From: Curtobacterium sp. UNCCL20
GTDB lineage: Bacteria; Actinomycetota; Actinomycetes; Actinomycetales; Microbacteriaceae
Assembly (NCBI RefSeq): GCF_900101675.1
Contig: NZ_FNKG01000004.1
Span: 124,001 to 188,000, forward strand
Length of the DNA stretch: 64,000 bases
Direction of reading: 5' to 3'
The first letter of the stretch is position 1. Every line of letters starts with the position of its first letter. This document shows, piece after piece, positions 42,635 through 50,278 of this stretch. The translations under genes were made by a program, and so were the position numbers. A model generated the notes under the pieces. That model did not search any database. It was given only the letters and a program-made list of their open reading frames with translations, and was not told the DNA's origin.

Positions 42635-43603
42635 TCAGCGGGCGTACGCGTCGACGAACAGCGCGCCGCGGATCTCGCGCAGCGTGTCGGTCAGGCGCGC
42701 GATGGTCTTGCCGGAGATGCCGGACACCTCGAGGTCGTACGGACCGAGGGCCTGCAGCCGCCCGGTCCGGATGCGGACGACCTCCCACCCGACGGCCCGC
42801 ACTGCGCGGTCCTTCCGGCGGTCGGTCTCTTGCCGGGGCCCGACGTGCTCGAGGCCGTGCCGACCGGTGGAGTCGTACTCGATGGCGACGCGGAGCTCGG
42901 GCAGGATGATGTCCGGCCACGCCTCCACGTGGTCGAAGAACGGCTTGTCGAGGCGGATCGCGGAGTGGTCGAACGTGAACTCGAAGCGTTCGGCGAGGGC
43001 GGCTCGGAGCTCGGCCTCGACCGCGGAGGCCGTCGCCGGGGCACAGCGGCTCGGGAACGACTCCCCCGACGGCAGCCGCGGGGTCTTCGGGCAGATCGAC
43101 CGGGGAACGGACGGCTTCGGTCGTCGGGGTGCGCCGGGTTCGGGGCGACGCGGCCGGGCGCGGGTGGAGGCCACCGCTCCGGCCGGAGTGCCCCGCGACG
43201 GCGCTGCCGGCAGGGTCTGCCGCCCGGTGGACCGCACGACCCGCTGCGGCACCGGGACCGCGGCCGGCCAGTCCTCGGGCAGGACGGGCCACCGCTGGGG
43301 CTGGGCCTGCACCGCGCACTCGGGGCACCAGACGGACCTGCGGCGCTCACGTCCGGGCCGGGAGCGCTGCTCGGCAGGCGTCGCGACGAACACGTGCCCC
43401 ACGTCGCACTCCCACGTGAGGAGCACCTCGGCCGCGGGCGGGACCTGGCTCAGCACGACGCCGTGGTTCCAATCCGGGTGGTACTGCCGGATGAGCACCG
43501 GGTACGGAGCCCACTCGGCGCGGAACTCCCCCACGGCGTACGGGACCGCCACACCGCGCGACCACTGCCGGCGGCGCCACCACGCGTCGACGGGTTCAGC
43601 CAC
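42635..43603 (-). CDS. Zinc-ribbon plus VSR-like PD-(D/E)XK nuclease-fold protein
   Basis: A 322-residue protein of unknown target. Residues about 25-100 (WAPYPVLIRQYHPDWNHGVVLS, LTWECDVGHVFVATPAEQ, VWCPECA) form a treble-clef zinc ribbon of the kind often fused to nucleases. A basic Pro/Arg-rich linker follows (130-190). The C-terminal domain (PDIILPELRVAIEYDSTGRHG, RKDRAVRAVGWEVVRIRTG) has the order typical of VSR/DUF559-like PD-(D/E)XK nucleases. The GTG at 43603 has TAGCGT (43610-43615 on this strand) 6 nt upstream. Stand-alone copies lie in variable genome regions; a defence or mobile-element role is possible. Confidence 0.8.
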   Translation of the reverse strand: MAEPVDAWWRRRQWSRGVAVPYAVGEFRAEWAPYPVLIRQYHPDWNHGVVLSQVPPAAEVLLTWECDVGHVFVATPAEQRSRPGRERRRSVWCPECAVQAQPQRWPVLPEDWPAAVPVPQRVVRSTGRQTLPAAPSRGTPAGAVASTRARPRRPEPGAPRRPKPSVPRSICPKTPRLPSGESFPSRCAPATASAVEAELRAALAERFEFTFDHSAIRLDKPFFDHVEAWPDIILPELRVAIEYDSTGRHGLEHVGPRQETDRRKDRAVRAVGWEVVRIRTGRLQALGPYDLEVSGISGKTIARLTDTLREIRGALFVDAYAR

Positions 43604-43617
43604 ACGGCCACGCTAAG

Positions 43618-43663
43618 CACGGCCACCGACACACGGCGCGCACGGCCACCGACACACGGCGCG
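43618..43663. repeat. 23-bp perfect tandem duplication
   Basis: CACGGCCACCGACACACGGC plus GCG is repeated exactly at 43618 and 43641, just upstream of the -10 box of the zinc-ribbon nuclease gene. Confidence 0.9.
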
Positions 43664-43715
43664 AGCGTCGTTCGCACCACCCGCGATCCGGACCGATCGC
43701 AGTCCCCCTTCTTCG

Positions 43716-44384
43716 TCAGTCGGCGGGCGGCACCGCGAACGTGAACCGCTCCGGCCCGGCCTCGGAGCCGTCGTCGAGCACCCGGATACCGGACTCGCGG
43801 CACGCGGTCACCCCGTCGCGGTGCACCCGCTCGGGCCGGGGCCGCTTCGGCACCCCGGCCGCGCCGAACACCGCCCACGCGTTCGCGGCGGCGGCGCTCG
43901 TGAACCGGGTGCTGTACCGGACGCCGGCGAACCCCGCGGCGTCGAATGCGCGTGCCCAGGCCTGCGGCACCCGGTAGTCCCCCATCGTCTGGAGCTCGGC
44001 GCCGACGCCGAAGCGGACGGCGGCCGGGTGCGTGACGTCGGCGAAGCGCCGGCCGCGGGACGCCCGGGCGGCCACGACGACCATCTCGCGCGCCCGGGAG
44101 GCGAACACGGTGTTGGTGGTGAGCACGTGGTGCGCCAGCCGCTCGCGCACGGCGACCTCGACCGCGTCGGCCCAGTAGCAGGTGCCCCGCGGGACAGCGA
44201 GGTCGAAGCGTCCGCCGTCCACTCCGTCGGCGTCCGGCTCGGTGCTGGCGAACCACCAGGCACCGCGGTCGTGCCGCTTCGCGCGGTAGAAGGTGGTGCC
44301 GCGGGATTCTTCCGCGGGGAACCCGGCGAGGTCGAGGTCGTCGCGCGGCGGACGTTGAGCGACCTCGTTCCGACTCGGCGTCAC
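43716..44384 (-). CDS. RES-domain toxin (NAD-degrading type)
   Basis: A 222-residue RES-domain protein. Conserved features include TTFYRAKRHDRGAWWFAS (Arg) near the N-terminus, CYWADAVEVAVRERL (Glu) and GVRYSTRFTSAAAANAWAVF (Ser). RES toxins of RES/Xre systems such as MbcT break down NAD+ and stop growth. The GTG at 44384 overlaps the antitoxin stop by 4 nt, so toxin translation follows that of the antitoxin. Family and arrangement agree; activity is inferred. Confidence 0.88.
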   Translation of the reverse strand: MTPSRNEVAQRPPRDDLDLAGFPAEESRGTTFYRAKRHDRGAWWFASTEPDADGVDGGRFDLAVPRGTCYWADAVEVAVRERLAHHVLTTNTVFASRAREMVVVAARASRGRRFADVTHPAAVRFGVGAELQTMGDYRVPQAWARAFDAAGFAGVRYSTRFTSAAAANAWAVFGAAGVPKRPRPERVHRDGVTACRESGIRVLDDGSEAGPERFTFAVPPAD

Positions 44385-44947
44385 GCGTCCGCTGCCCACG
44401 CGTGGGCGGCACGGCGCGCTGCCGCGAGGACCTGCTCGTCGCGGCCGTCGCGGAGCGCCTGGGCAGCGGTGGTGCCGCCGAACTCGTCGGCCTCGGTGTT
44501 GAGCCACAGGGCGCTGCCCCACGGGTCGATGCGGTCCGGATCGATGAGCGCCAGCACCTGCCGGAGGTTCGGGAGCGGCGCGCCGGAGACCCCGAACTGG
44601 AACGACGGGAACACCAGGCTGCCGTCGCCGATCTTCAGCCCGATGAGGTCGCGCTTGGCCACCGCCTTGCTGAGCGCCTGGCGGGTGACCCCGCGCCAGG
44701 CCGCCAGGGTCGGGGTGTCGTAGAAGGGCCCGATCAAGGCGTCCGCCTCGTGCTTCACGGCGGGGAGGGCCGCGACCATCCGGTCGGCGAGCAGCTCGAC
44801 GTCGGCGCCGGACTGGAGTGCGCCGTCCGCCCGCCCGCCGAGGATCCGGCCGCGGAGCGCCTCGATGAGTGCCCGCTCGGTGGGGCTCAGCTCGGTGCGT
44901 CCCGTTCCGCGATCGTGCTCGGTGCGAGCCCGTTCGGTCGTCGCCAT
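44381..44947 (-). CDS. Xre/MbcA/ParS-like antitoxin of the RES toxin
   Basis: A 188-residue protein directly upstream of, and overlapping, the RES gene. The middle part (TPTLAAWRGVTRQALSKAVAKRDLIGLKIGDGSLVFPSFQF) is a helix-turn-helix that also resembles known antitoxins, and the C-terminal part (LPNLRQVLALIDPDRIDPWGSALWLNTEAD) matches the MbcA/ParS/Xre toxin-binding region. GGAGG precedes the ATG. A 14-bp word occurring twice upstream probably serves for autoregulation. Confidence 0.85.
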   Translation of the reverse strand: MATTERARTEHDRGTGRTELSPTERALIEALRGRILGGRADGALQSGADVELLADRMVAALPAVKHEADALIGPFYDTPTLAAWRGVTRQALSKAVAKRDLIGLKIGDGSLVFPSFQFGVSGAPLPNLRQVLALIDPDRIDPWGSALWLNTEADEFGGTTAAQALRDGRDEQVLAAARRAAHAWAADA

Positions 44948-44961
44948 GATCGGCCTCCTGT

Positions 44962-45008
44962 CAACCGTGTCAACCCATTCTCGCGCATCAGCGACAACCG
45001 CGTCAACC
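44962..45008 (-). promoter_or_regulatory. Paired operator in the RES/Xre promoter
   Basis: CAACCGTGTCAACC (44962-44975) and CAACCGCGTCAACC (44995-45008) are direct repeats 33 bp apart, about three helical turns. On the minus strand TTGACG, an 18-bp spacer and GAGAAT form a plausible promoter, so the upstream copy covers the -35 and the other lies just downstream of the -10. This fits autorepression by the antitoxin. Confidence 0.65.
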
Positions 45009-45036
45009 GTCGACGACGTCGAGTGCGCGTCGACTG

Positions 45037-45288
45037 TCAGCCCTCGAGCGCCCGGCGGGCGTAGGCGACGAGGGCGTTGGCGTGCCCGTGTCCGAGGCCG
45101 TGCTCAGCCTTGAGCCACGCCACGACCTCCATGTGCGGGTGCCCGTCGAGACGGTCGACCACCATGTCGAGCCACTCCTGCACCGGACGTCCGTACGTCT
45201 TCTCGATGCTCGGGAAGTACGACGCGGGCCCCTTCGCCTTGCTGCCGTCCGCCGCCGGCTCCGGCGCGGTCACACGATGTGCGGTCAT
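45037..45288 (-). CDS. DUF4287 protein
   Basis: An 83-residue protein matching DUF4287: PASYFPSIEKTYGRPVQEWLDMVVDR, then HMEVVAWLKAEHGLGHGHANALVAYARRAL. Family members are short helical proteins of unknown function, sometimes fused to DUF5655. The ATG at 45288 is preferred over an in-frame GTG at 45297 because TATCGT (45296-45301 on this strand) ends 7 nt upstream of it. It lies upstream of the RES/Xre pair on the same strand but has its own promoter. Confidence 0.85.
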   Translation of the reverse strand: MTAHRVTAPEPAADGSKAKGPASYFPSIEKTYGRPVQEWLDMVVDRLDGHPHMEVVAWLKAEHGLGHGHANALVAYARRALEG

Positions 45289-45302
45289 GGGCGTCACGAT
45301 AG

Positions 45303-45404
45303 CGCCCGGCGACCACCCGCAACAGCGTCACGACACCGCCCGGCGACCACCCGCAACAGCGTCACGACACCGCCCGGCGACCACCCGCAACCGCGTCACG
45401 GAGC
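45303..45404. repeat. 34-bp tandem repeat, 3 copies, in a divergent promoter region
   Basis: Units start at 45303, 45337 and 45371 and contain CGCCCGGCGACCACCCGCAA then CRGCGTCACGACAC. The unit length is close to three helical turns. The array sits between the divergent DUF4287 gene and the amino-acid ABC operon starting at 45501, so it could bind a regulator cooperatively. Confidence 0.88.
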
Positions 45405-45500
45405 GTCATCGACCGCGCTCCCGTGACGCCGTGTTCCGCCCTGTGCCGCACTGTTGCGCACCCCGTTGTCGCCCGCGCCGACGGCTCCTACCGTCGCCCC

Positions 45501-46637
45501 ATGACCGAGATCACCGAGGTGTCCCGACGCGACGCGACCAGCGTCGACGGCGTGGGCGACGTGCACGACGCTCGCCGCGCCTCCAGGCCGGACGACGCGA
45601 CCATCGACGCGGCCGGACGCGCCGCGCTCGACCGCCCCGTCGTCCCGCTGCGCCACCCGCTGCGGTGGATCGCCGCCGCGCTCGTGCTGGTGGTCCTGCT
45701 GAACTTCGTCGAGACGCTGTTCACGAACGAGCAGTGGGGCTGGCCCGCGGTCGGGAAGTGGCTGTTCAGCCCGGCCATCCTGACCGGCCTGCAGCTGACG
45801 CTCGTCGCGACGGCCCTCAGCGCCGTCATCAGTTTCACGGGCGGCATCGTCGTCGCGATCGCCCGGCTGTCCCGGAACCCGGTGCTGTCCGGGCTGGCGT
45901 GGGGGTACGTGTGGCTGTTCCGCTCGGTCCCGCTCATCCTCGTGCTCGTCTTCCTCTACAACCTCGGGTCGCTCTACCCGACGATCGGCGTCGGCATCCC
46001 CTTCGGCCCGCAGTTCGAGGTGCCGACCGCGAACGTCCTCGGCGACCTCGCGATCGGCGTCATCGGCCTGAGCCTCAGTGAGATCGCGTACGCCTCCGAG
46101 ATCGTCCGCGCCGGAGTCCTCGCCGTCGACCACGGCCAGCACGAGGCAGCGCAGGCCCTCGGGCTCCCCCGCCGCCGCCAGTTCGTGCGGGTCATCCTGC
46201 CGCAGGCGCTCCGCTCCATCGTGCCGGCGTTCGTGAACCAGGTGGTCGGGTTGCTGAAGGCCTCGTCGCTGCTGTTCTACGTGTCGCTGCTCGACCTGTT
46301 CGGCGTGGTGCAGAACCTGTCGAGCACGTACCCGACGGACATCATCCCGCTCCTCGTCGTCGCGACGATCTGGTACCTCGCGCTCACCAGCGCGGTGTCC
46401 GTGGTGCAGTACTACGTCGAGCGGTGGACCGCCCGCGGGTCGGTGCGGTCGCTCCCGCCGACGCCGTTGCAGCGACTGCGGGCTGCGGTGCGGCGGGGCA
46501 CGTCGGGTGGTGCGCGTGGCGCGTCGGTCGGCGCGCAGGGCGGGCCTGGAGGCGCGGGTCGTCTCGACCAGGCCGCCTCGGCCGCGCGGTCGGTCGCGTC
46601 CGGCACCTCCACCTCGAACGACAGGGCTATCTCATGA
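45501..46637 (+). CDS. Amino-acid ABC transporter permease
   Basis: A 378-residue polar-amino-acid-type permease. After a charged N-terminal tail (about 1-55) come five to six membrane helices with the family motif EIVRAGVLAVDHGQHEAAQALGLPRRRQFVRVILPQALRSIVPAF, which contacts the ATPase. The C-terminal tail beyond residue 330 is long, Arg/Gly-rich and low complexity (RRGTSGGARGASVGAQGG...). It contains one CTGGAGGCGCG word (46544), as does the N-terminal tail (45577), so these words may have inserted into non-essential tails. TACCGT ends 6 nt before the ATG. It overlaps the ATPase gene by 4 nt. Confidence 0.9.
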   Translation: MTEITEVSRRDATSVDGVGDVHDARRASRPDDATIDAAGRAALDRPVVPLRHPLRWIAAALVLVVLLNFVETLFTNEQWGWPAVGKWLFSPAILTGLQLTLVATALSAVISFTGGIVVAIARLSRNPVLSGLAWGYVWLFRSVPLILVLVFLYNLGSLYPTIGVGIPFGPQFEVPTANVLGDLAIGVIGLSLSEIAYASEIVRAGVLAVDHGQHEAAQALGLPRRRQFVRVILPQALRSIVPAFVNQVVGLLKASSLLFYVSLLDLFGVVQNLSSTYPTDIIPLLVVATIWYLALTSAVSVVQYYVERWTARGSVRSLPPTPLQRLRAAVRRGTSGGARGASVGAQGGPGGAGRLDQAASAARSVASGTSTSNDRAIS

Positions 46638-47407
46638 GCGCCGCCATCGGCATCCACGGGGCCGTCAAGGCCTTCGGCACGAACGTCGTCATCGACGGCG
46701 TCGACCTCTCCCTCCCGGCCGGCAGCGTCACCGCGATCCTCGGCCCGTCCGGGTCCGGCAAGTCCACGCTGCTCCGGGCGATCAACCACCTCGAACCGCT
46801 CGACCGCGGCGTCGTGACCGTCGGGGGCGAGACCATCGGCGTCCGGATCCGATCCGGACGCGACGGTGTCCCCCGGTACAAGGAGCTGCCGGAACGGCTC
46901 ATCCTGCGGCAGCGCTCCCGGATCGGGTTCGTGTTCCAGCACTTCAACCTGTTCCCGCACCTGACGGCGCTGGACAACGTGGCCGAGGGGCCGATCGCCG
47001 CGGGGGTCGACCGTGCGACGGCTCGTTCGCGCGCCCGTGTCCTGCTCGACCGGGTCGGCCTCGGCGACCGTGCCGACACCCGTCCCCGGCAGCTCTCCGG
47101 CGGGCAACAGCAGCGCGTGGCGATCGCCCGGGCGCTGGCGCTCGAACCGTCCGTGGTGCTCCTCGACGAGCCCACCTCGGCGCTCGACCCGGAGCTCGTC
47201 GGCGAGGTCCTCGGCGTGATCCGCTCCCTCGCCGACTCCGGTACGACGCTCGTCATCGTCACCCACGAGGTCGCCTTCGCCCGCGAGGTCGCCGACCACG
47301 TCGTGTTCCTCGACCACGGGCGCGTCGTCGAGCAGGGGCCGCCCGCCCAGCTCATCGACGACCCGCAGCACCCCCGCACGCAGGACTTCCTGTCCCGCGT
47401 CCGCTGA
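46634..47407 (+). CDS. Amino-acid ABC transporter ATP-binding protein
   Basis: A 257-residue ABC ATPase of the polar amino acid class. Walker A is LGPSGSGKSTLLRAI, the Q-loop is FVFQHFNLFPHLTAL, the signature is LSGGQQQRVAIARAL and Walker B is VVLLDEPTSALD, followed by the switch His in VTHEVAFA. An insertion of about 15 residues between Walker A and the Q-loop (GVRIRSGRDGVPRYKELPE) is longer than in HisP-type relatives. The ATG overlaps the permease stop. Confidence 0.95.
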   Translation: MSAAIGIHGAVKAFGTNVVIDGVDLSLPAGSVTAILGPSGSGKSTLLRAINHLEPLDRGVVTVGGETIGVRIRSGRDGVPRYKELPERLILRQRSRIGFVFQHFNLFPHLTALDNVAEGPIAAGVDRATARSRARVLLDRVGLGDRADTRPRQLSGGQQQRVAIARALALEPSVVLLDEPTSALDPELVGEVLGVIRSLADSGTTLVIVTHEVAFAREVADHVVFLDHGRVVEQGPPAQLIDDPQHPRTQDFLSRVR

Positions 47408-47444
47408 CTCCCCGCACACTCTGCCCCCACACCACAGGAGAACC

Positions 47445-48464
47445 ATGTCCACGATCACCTCGTCCCGCTGGCGGAACCGCGCCGGCGTCCTCGTGCTCGC
47501 CGCCGGCGTCGTCGTCGCCCTCGCCGGCTGCTCCGCGAACGCCTCCGCCGACACGTCCGGTGCCGCTGCTGACGGCAGGGTCACGATCGGTGCGCACTCG
47601 AACGGTGCCGCGACCGAGACCTCGGTCCGCGTCAGCCCGGACGCGAAGCTGCACGACGCGCTGCCCGCCTCCGTGCAGGACTCGGGCAAGCTCACCATCG
47701 GCGTCGGCGCCCTGCCGTCCGGGTTCCCGCCCCTCGCCTTCACCGGGGACGACCAGAAGACCCTGACCGGCTCGGAGCCCGACCTCGGTCGCCTCGTCGC
47801 CGCGAAGCTCGGGCTGGACCCGGATGTGCAGAACGCCACGTGGGACAACCTCTTCGTCGGCATCGACAGCGGCAAGTACGACGTCGGCTTCTCGAACATC
47901 ACCGTCACCGAGCAGCGCAAGGAGAAGTACGACTTCGCGTCCTACCGGCAGGACAACCTGGCGTTCCAGGTGCTCGCCGACGCGTCGTGGACCTTCGACG
48001 GGGACCCGTCCGTCCTCGCCGGCAAGACCCTGTCCGTGAGCTCCGGCACCAACCAGGAGAAGATCCTGCTCGAGTGGCAGAAGGAACTGCAGGCGAAGGG
48101 GAAGGACTTCTCGATCAAGTACTACCCGGACGGCAACGCCATCAAGCTCGCGCTCGACTCCGGCAAGATCGACGGCTACTTCGGCCCGAACCCGACGATC
48201 GCCTACCAGAACACGCAGAGCAAGGGCACCGCGAAGGAGACGAAGACCGCGGGCACGTACTCCGGCGCCGGATCGTCGTTGCAGGGGCTGATCGCGGCGA
48301 CGACCAAGAAGGGCAGCGGGATCGCGAAGCCCGTCGAGGAGGCCATCAACGAGCTCATCGACGACGGCACCTACGCGAAGTGGCTCACGGCGTACAACCT
48401 GTCGAACGAGGCCGTGCAGCAGTCCGAGCTGAACCCGGAGGGGCTGCCGCTCGACGCGAGCTGA
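47445..48464 (+). CDS. Amino-acid-binding lipoprotein of the ABC importer
   Basis: A 339-residue extracellular solute-binding protein (family 3 type). The signal peptide ends in the lipobox LAGC (Cys29). The mature domain shows KLTIGVGALPSGFPPLAFTGDDQ, GSEPDLGRLVAAKLGLDPDVQ, NLFVGIDSGKYDVGFSNITVTEQRKEKYDFASYRQDN and LSVSSGTNQEKIL, as in proteins that bind polar amino acids. It follows the ATPase by 37 nt. The exact amino acid cannot be read. The gene converges on the flavin monooxygenase operon across a repeat-filled gap. Confidence 0.93.
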   Translation: MSTITSSRWRNRAGVLVLAAGVVVALAGCSANASADTSGAAADGRVTIGAHSNGAATETSVRVSPDAKLHDALPASVQDSGKLTIGVGALPSGFPPLAFTGDDQKTLTGSEPDLGRLVAAKLGLDPDVQNATWDNLFVGIDSGKYDVGFSNITVTEQRKEKYDFASYRQDNLAFQVLADASWTFDGDPSVLAGKTLSVSSGTNQEKILLEWQKELQAKGKDFSIKYYPDGNAIKLALDSGKIDGYFGPNPTIAYQNTQSKGTAKETKTAGTYSGAGSSLQGLIAATTKKGSGIAKPVEEAINELIDDGTYAKWLTAYNLSNEAVQQSELNPEGLPLDAS

Positions 48465-48570
48465 CGCCCGGCTCCGATGCCGACACCCCCGTGGCCGTGC
48501 TGGTCGCGGGGGTGTCGTGTGTGGGTGCGGGGCCGGGGCGGGGGCCGGGGCGGGGCGGGGGACGTCCGAC

Positions 48571-48976
48571 CCCGAACGACGACACCGCAGTCGTACGACA
48601 TCGGCCGTGTCGCTCGTTGCACGCGCAGACACTTGCGCACGCGTGACAACGACAGCGCCGCAGTCGTACGACATCGGCGGAGTCGCTCGTTGCACGCGCA
48701 ACGATCGACACCGCACCAGTCGATCGCCTCGTGGGACGTCGGAACATGCACACGCACCCGATGCGTGCGCAACGAGCGACACCGCACCAGTCGATCGCCT
48801 CGTGGGACGTCGCTGCGTGCGTGTGCATGTTGCGACAACGCCGCAGTCGTACGACATCGACCGCGTCGTCCCTTGCACGCGCTGACACTTGCGCCCGCGC
48901 AACAACGACAACGACAACGCCGCAGTCGCACGACCTCTACGGTGTCGTCCCCTGCACGCGCGGGCACTTGCGCACG
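48571..48976. repeat. GTCGTACGAC repeat cluster in a 590-bp convergent gap
   Basis: Perfect GTCGTACGAC palindromes lie at 48590-48599, 48663-48672 and 48846-48855, with a variant at 48925-48934; most are preceded by CGCA and followed by ATCG. They alternate with TTGCACGCGC and CTTGCGCACGCG words. A 36-bp segment starting CGACACCGCACCAGTCGATC is repeated exactly at 48706 and 48777, and flanking TGCACACGCAC/GTGCGTGTGCA words are inverted. I see no gene in 48465-49054. The family is shared with 13194-13320. Confidence 0.85.
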
Positions 48977-48982
48977 CGCGGA

Positions 48983-49022
48983 AACGACAACGCCGACGTC
49001 GTACGACGTCGGCGTTGTCGTT
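48983..49022. terminator. 40-bp perfect palindrome before the monooxygenase operon end
   Basis: Arms of 20 bases (AACGACAACGCCGACGTCGT and its complement) meet at the GTCGTACGAC core (48998-49007). It lies 32 nt beyond the stop of the minus-strand operon (49055) and could terminate transcription from both sides, or extrude as a cruciform. Confidence 0.75.
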
Positions 49023-49054
49023 CGGAGTGGGCAGCGCCGAACGCTCCCCGCGGC

Positions 49055-50278
49055 TCAGGCCACCACGCCAGCCGGCGCAGGTACCCGCACCCGCGCCCGC
49101 GCCGCCCACTCCGCGGCGAGCAACTCGTAGGACCGCACCCGGGCCGAGTGGTCGTGCGTGATCGTCGTGATGAGCAACTCGTCCGCTCCCGTCACGCGCT
49201 CGAGGGTCTCGAGCTGGTCGGCGACGTGGCCGGCCTCCCCGACGAACCGGGTCGCCAGCCGATCCGCGACGGACGCGGCATCGCCGGACGACAGCGGGTG
49301 CTCCCGTGCCCACGCGGGTGTCGGGTACTCGATCGCCCCCACGCCGGAGCGGATCGAGTGCACCCACTGCCCGTAGCCGAGGGCGAGCTCGGAAGCCTCC
49401 GCAGCACTCCGGCCGACGACCACGTCCGCGGAGACGATGACGTGCGGGGCGTCGAGGACTCCCGGTCGGAACGCCTCGCGGTACGCCTCCACCGAGGCCA
49501 GGACCGTGCCGGGCGACGTGTGGTAGTTCGCGCCGTAGGGCAGCCCGAGTGCTCCGGCGGCCCAGGCACTCGCACCCCCGGTGGACCCGTGGATCCACAG
49601 CTCCACCGGTGCCCCGGTGGCGGGGGGTGCCTCGACGACGGCACCGTCCCGCGTCCAGGTGCCGGCGAACAGCGCCCGGATGAGCGACAGCTCCCCCTCG
49701 AACCGGTCGACATCGCCCGGCACCCGGCCGAGCAACTCGCCCTGCAGCGCGAACCGGCTGCGCGGGGCGATCCGGAACTCGAACGGTGCCGGGATGAGCA
49801 GCCCGTCGACCACCTCGTCCTCGCGCGGCGCGAGCGACTGCGGCTTGGAGGCACCGGGTGCAGAGGCACCGGGTGCAGGGGCACCGGCTGCCCGGGCACC
49901 GGATGCCCGGGCACCGGATGCCCGGGCACCGGGCGCCGGCGCCCCGGACCGCCCGAGCCCGAGGTCGATGCGCGGCCCGTACAGCGCGGCGAGCGTGCCG
50001 AACGTCTCGGCGATCTGCAGTCCCCGCACGTTGCCGACGAGGGTGGCGGCGCTCCCGACCCGGATGGTCGAGGTCGCCGCCGCCACGGCACCGATCACGA
50101 TGTTCGGCGCACTGCCGGCGACACCGGGGTTGAGGTGGTGCTCGGCGAGCCAGTAGCGGGCGTACCCGGTCTGCTCGGCGACGCGGGCCAAGTCGAGCGT
50201 GTTCGCCAGCGCCGCCGCGGTGGTCGACCCCGACGACACGGGCACCAGGTCGAGCACCGAGAGCGGGACGGCGGTCAC
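49055..50278 (-). CDS. LLM-class flavin-dependent oxidoreductase
   Basis: A 407-residue luciferase-like monooxygenase-fold protein. It begins VTAVPLSVLDLVPVSSGSTTAAALANTLDLARVAEQTGYARYWLAEHH, typical of the bacterial-luciferase family. A low-complexity insertion of ARASGARASGARAAGAPA repeats at about residues 125-150 is unusual and may reflect slippage. The C-terminus is RARVRVPAPAGVVA. It is the last gene of the nine-gene operon. The GTG at 50278 overlaps the solute-binding gene's stop by 4 nt and has GGAAGGA upstream. Substrate unknown. Confidence 0.88.
   Translation of the reverse strand: MTAVPLSVLDLVPVSSGSTTAAALANTLDLARVAEQTGYARYWLAEHHLNPGVAGSAPNIVIGAVAAATSTIRVGSAATLVGNVRGLQIAETFGTLAALYGPRIDLGLGRSGAPAPGARASGARASGARAAGAPAPGASAPGASKPQSLAPREDEVVDGLLIPAPFEFRIAPRSRFALQGELLGRVPGDVDRFEGELSLIRALFAGTWTRDGAVVEAPPATGAPVELWIHGSTGGASAWAAGALGLPYGANYHTSPGTVLASVEAYREAFRPGVLDAPHVIVSADVVVGRSAAEASELALGYGQWVHSIRSGVGAIEYPTPAWAREHPLSSGDAASVADRLATRFVGEAGHVADQLETLERVTGADELLITTITHDHSARVRSYELLAAEWAARARVRVPAPAGVVA

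Noticed and set aside
45501..45590. CTGGAGGC word at the permease N-terminus as a translational control hairpin.
   Set aside because: Only a single copy is present there; no complementary arm is nearby.
13300..49022. CRISPR arrays suggested by the repeated GTCGTACGAC units and other tandem repeats.
   Set aside because: Unit spacing is irregular, spacers are not unique sequences of even length, units are mostly degenerate, and no cas genes are present.
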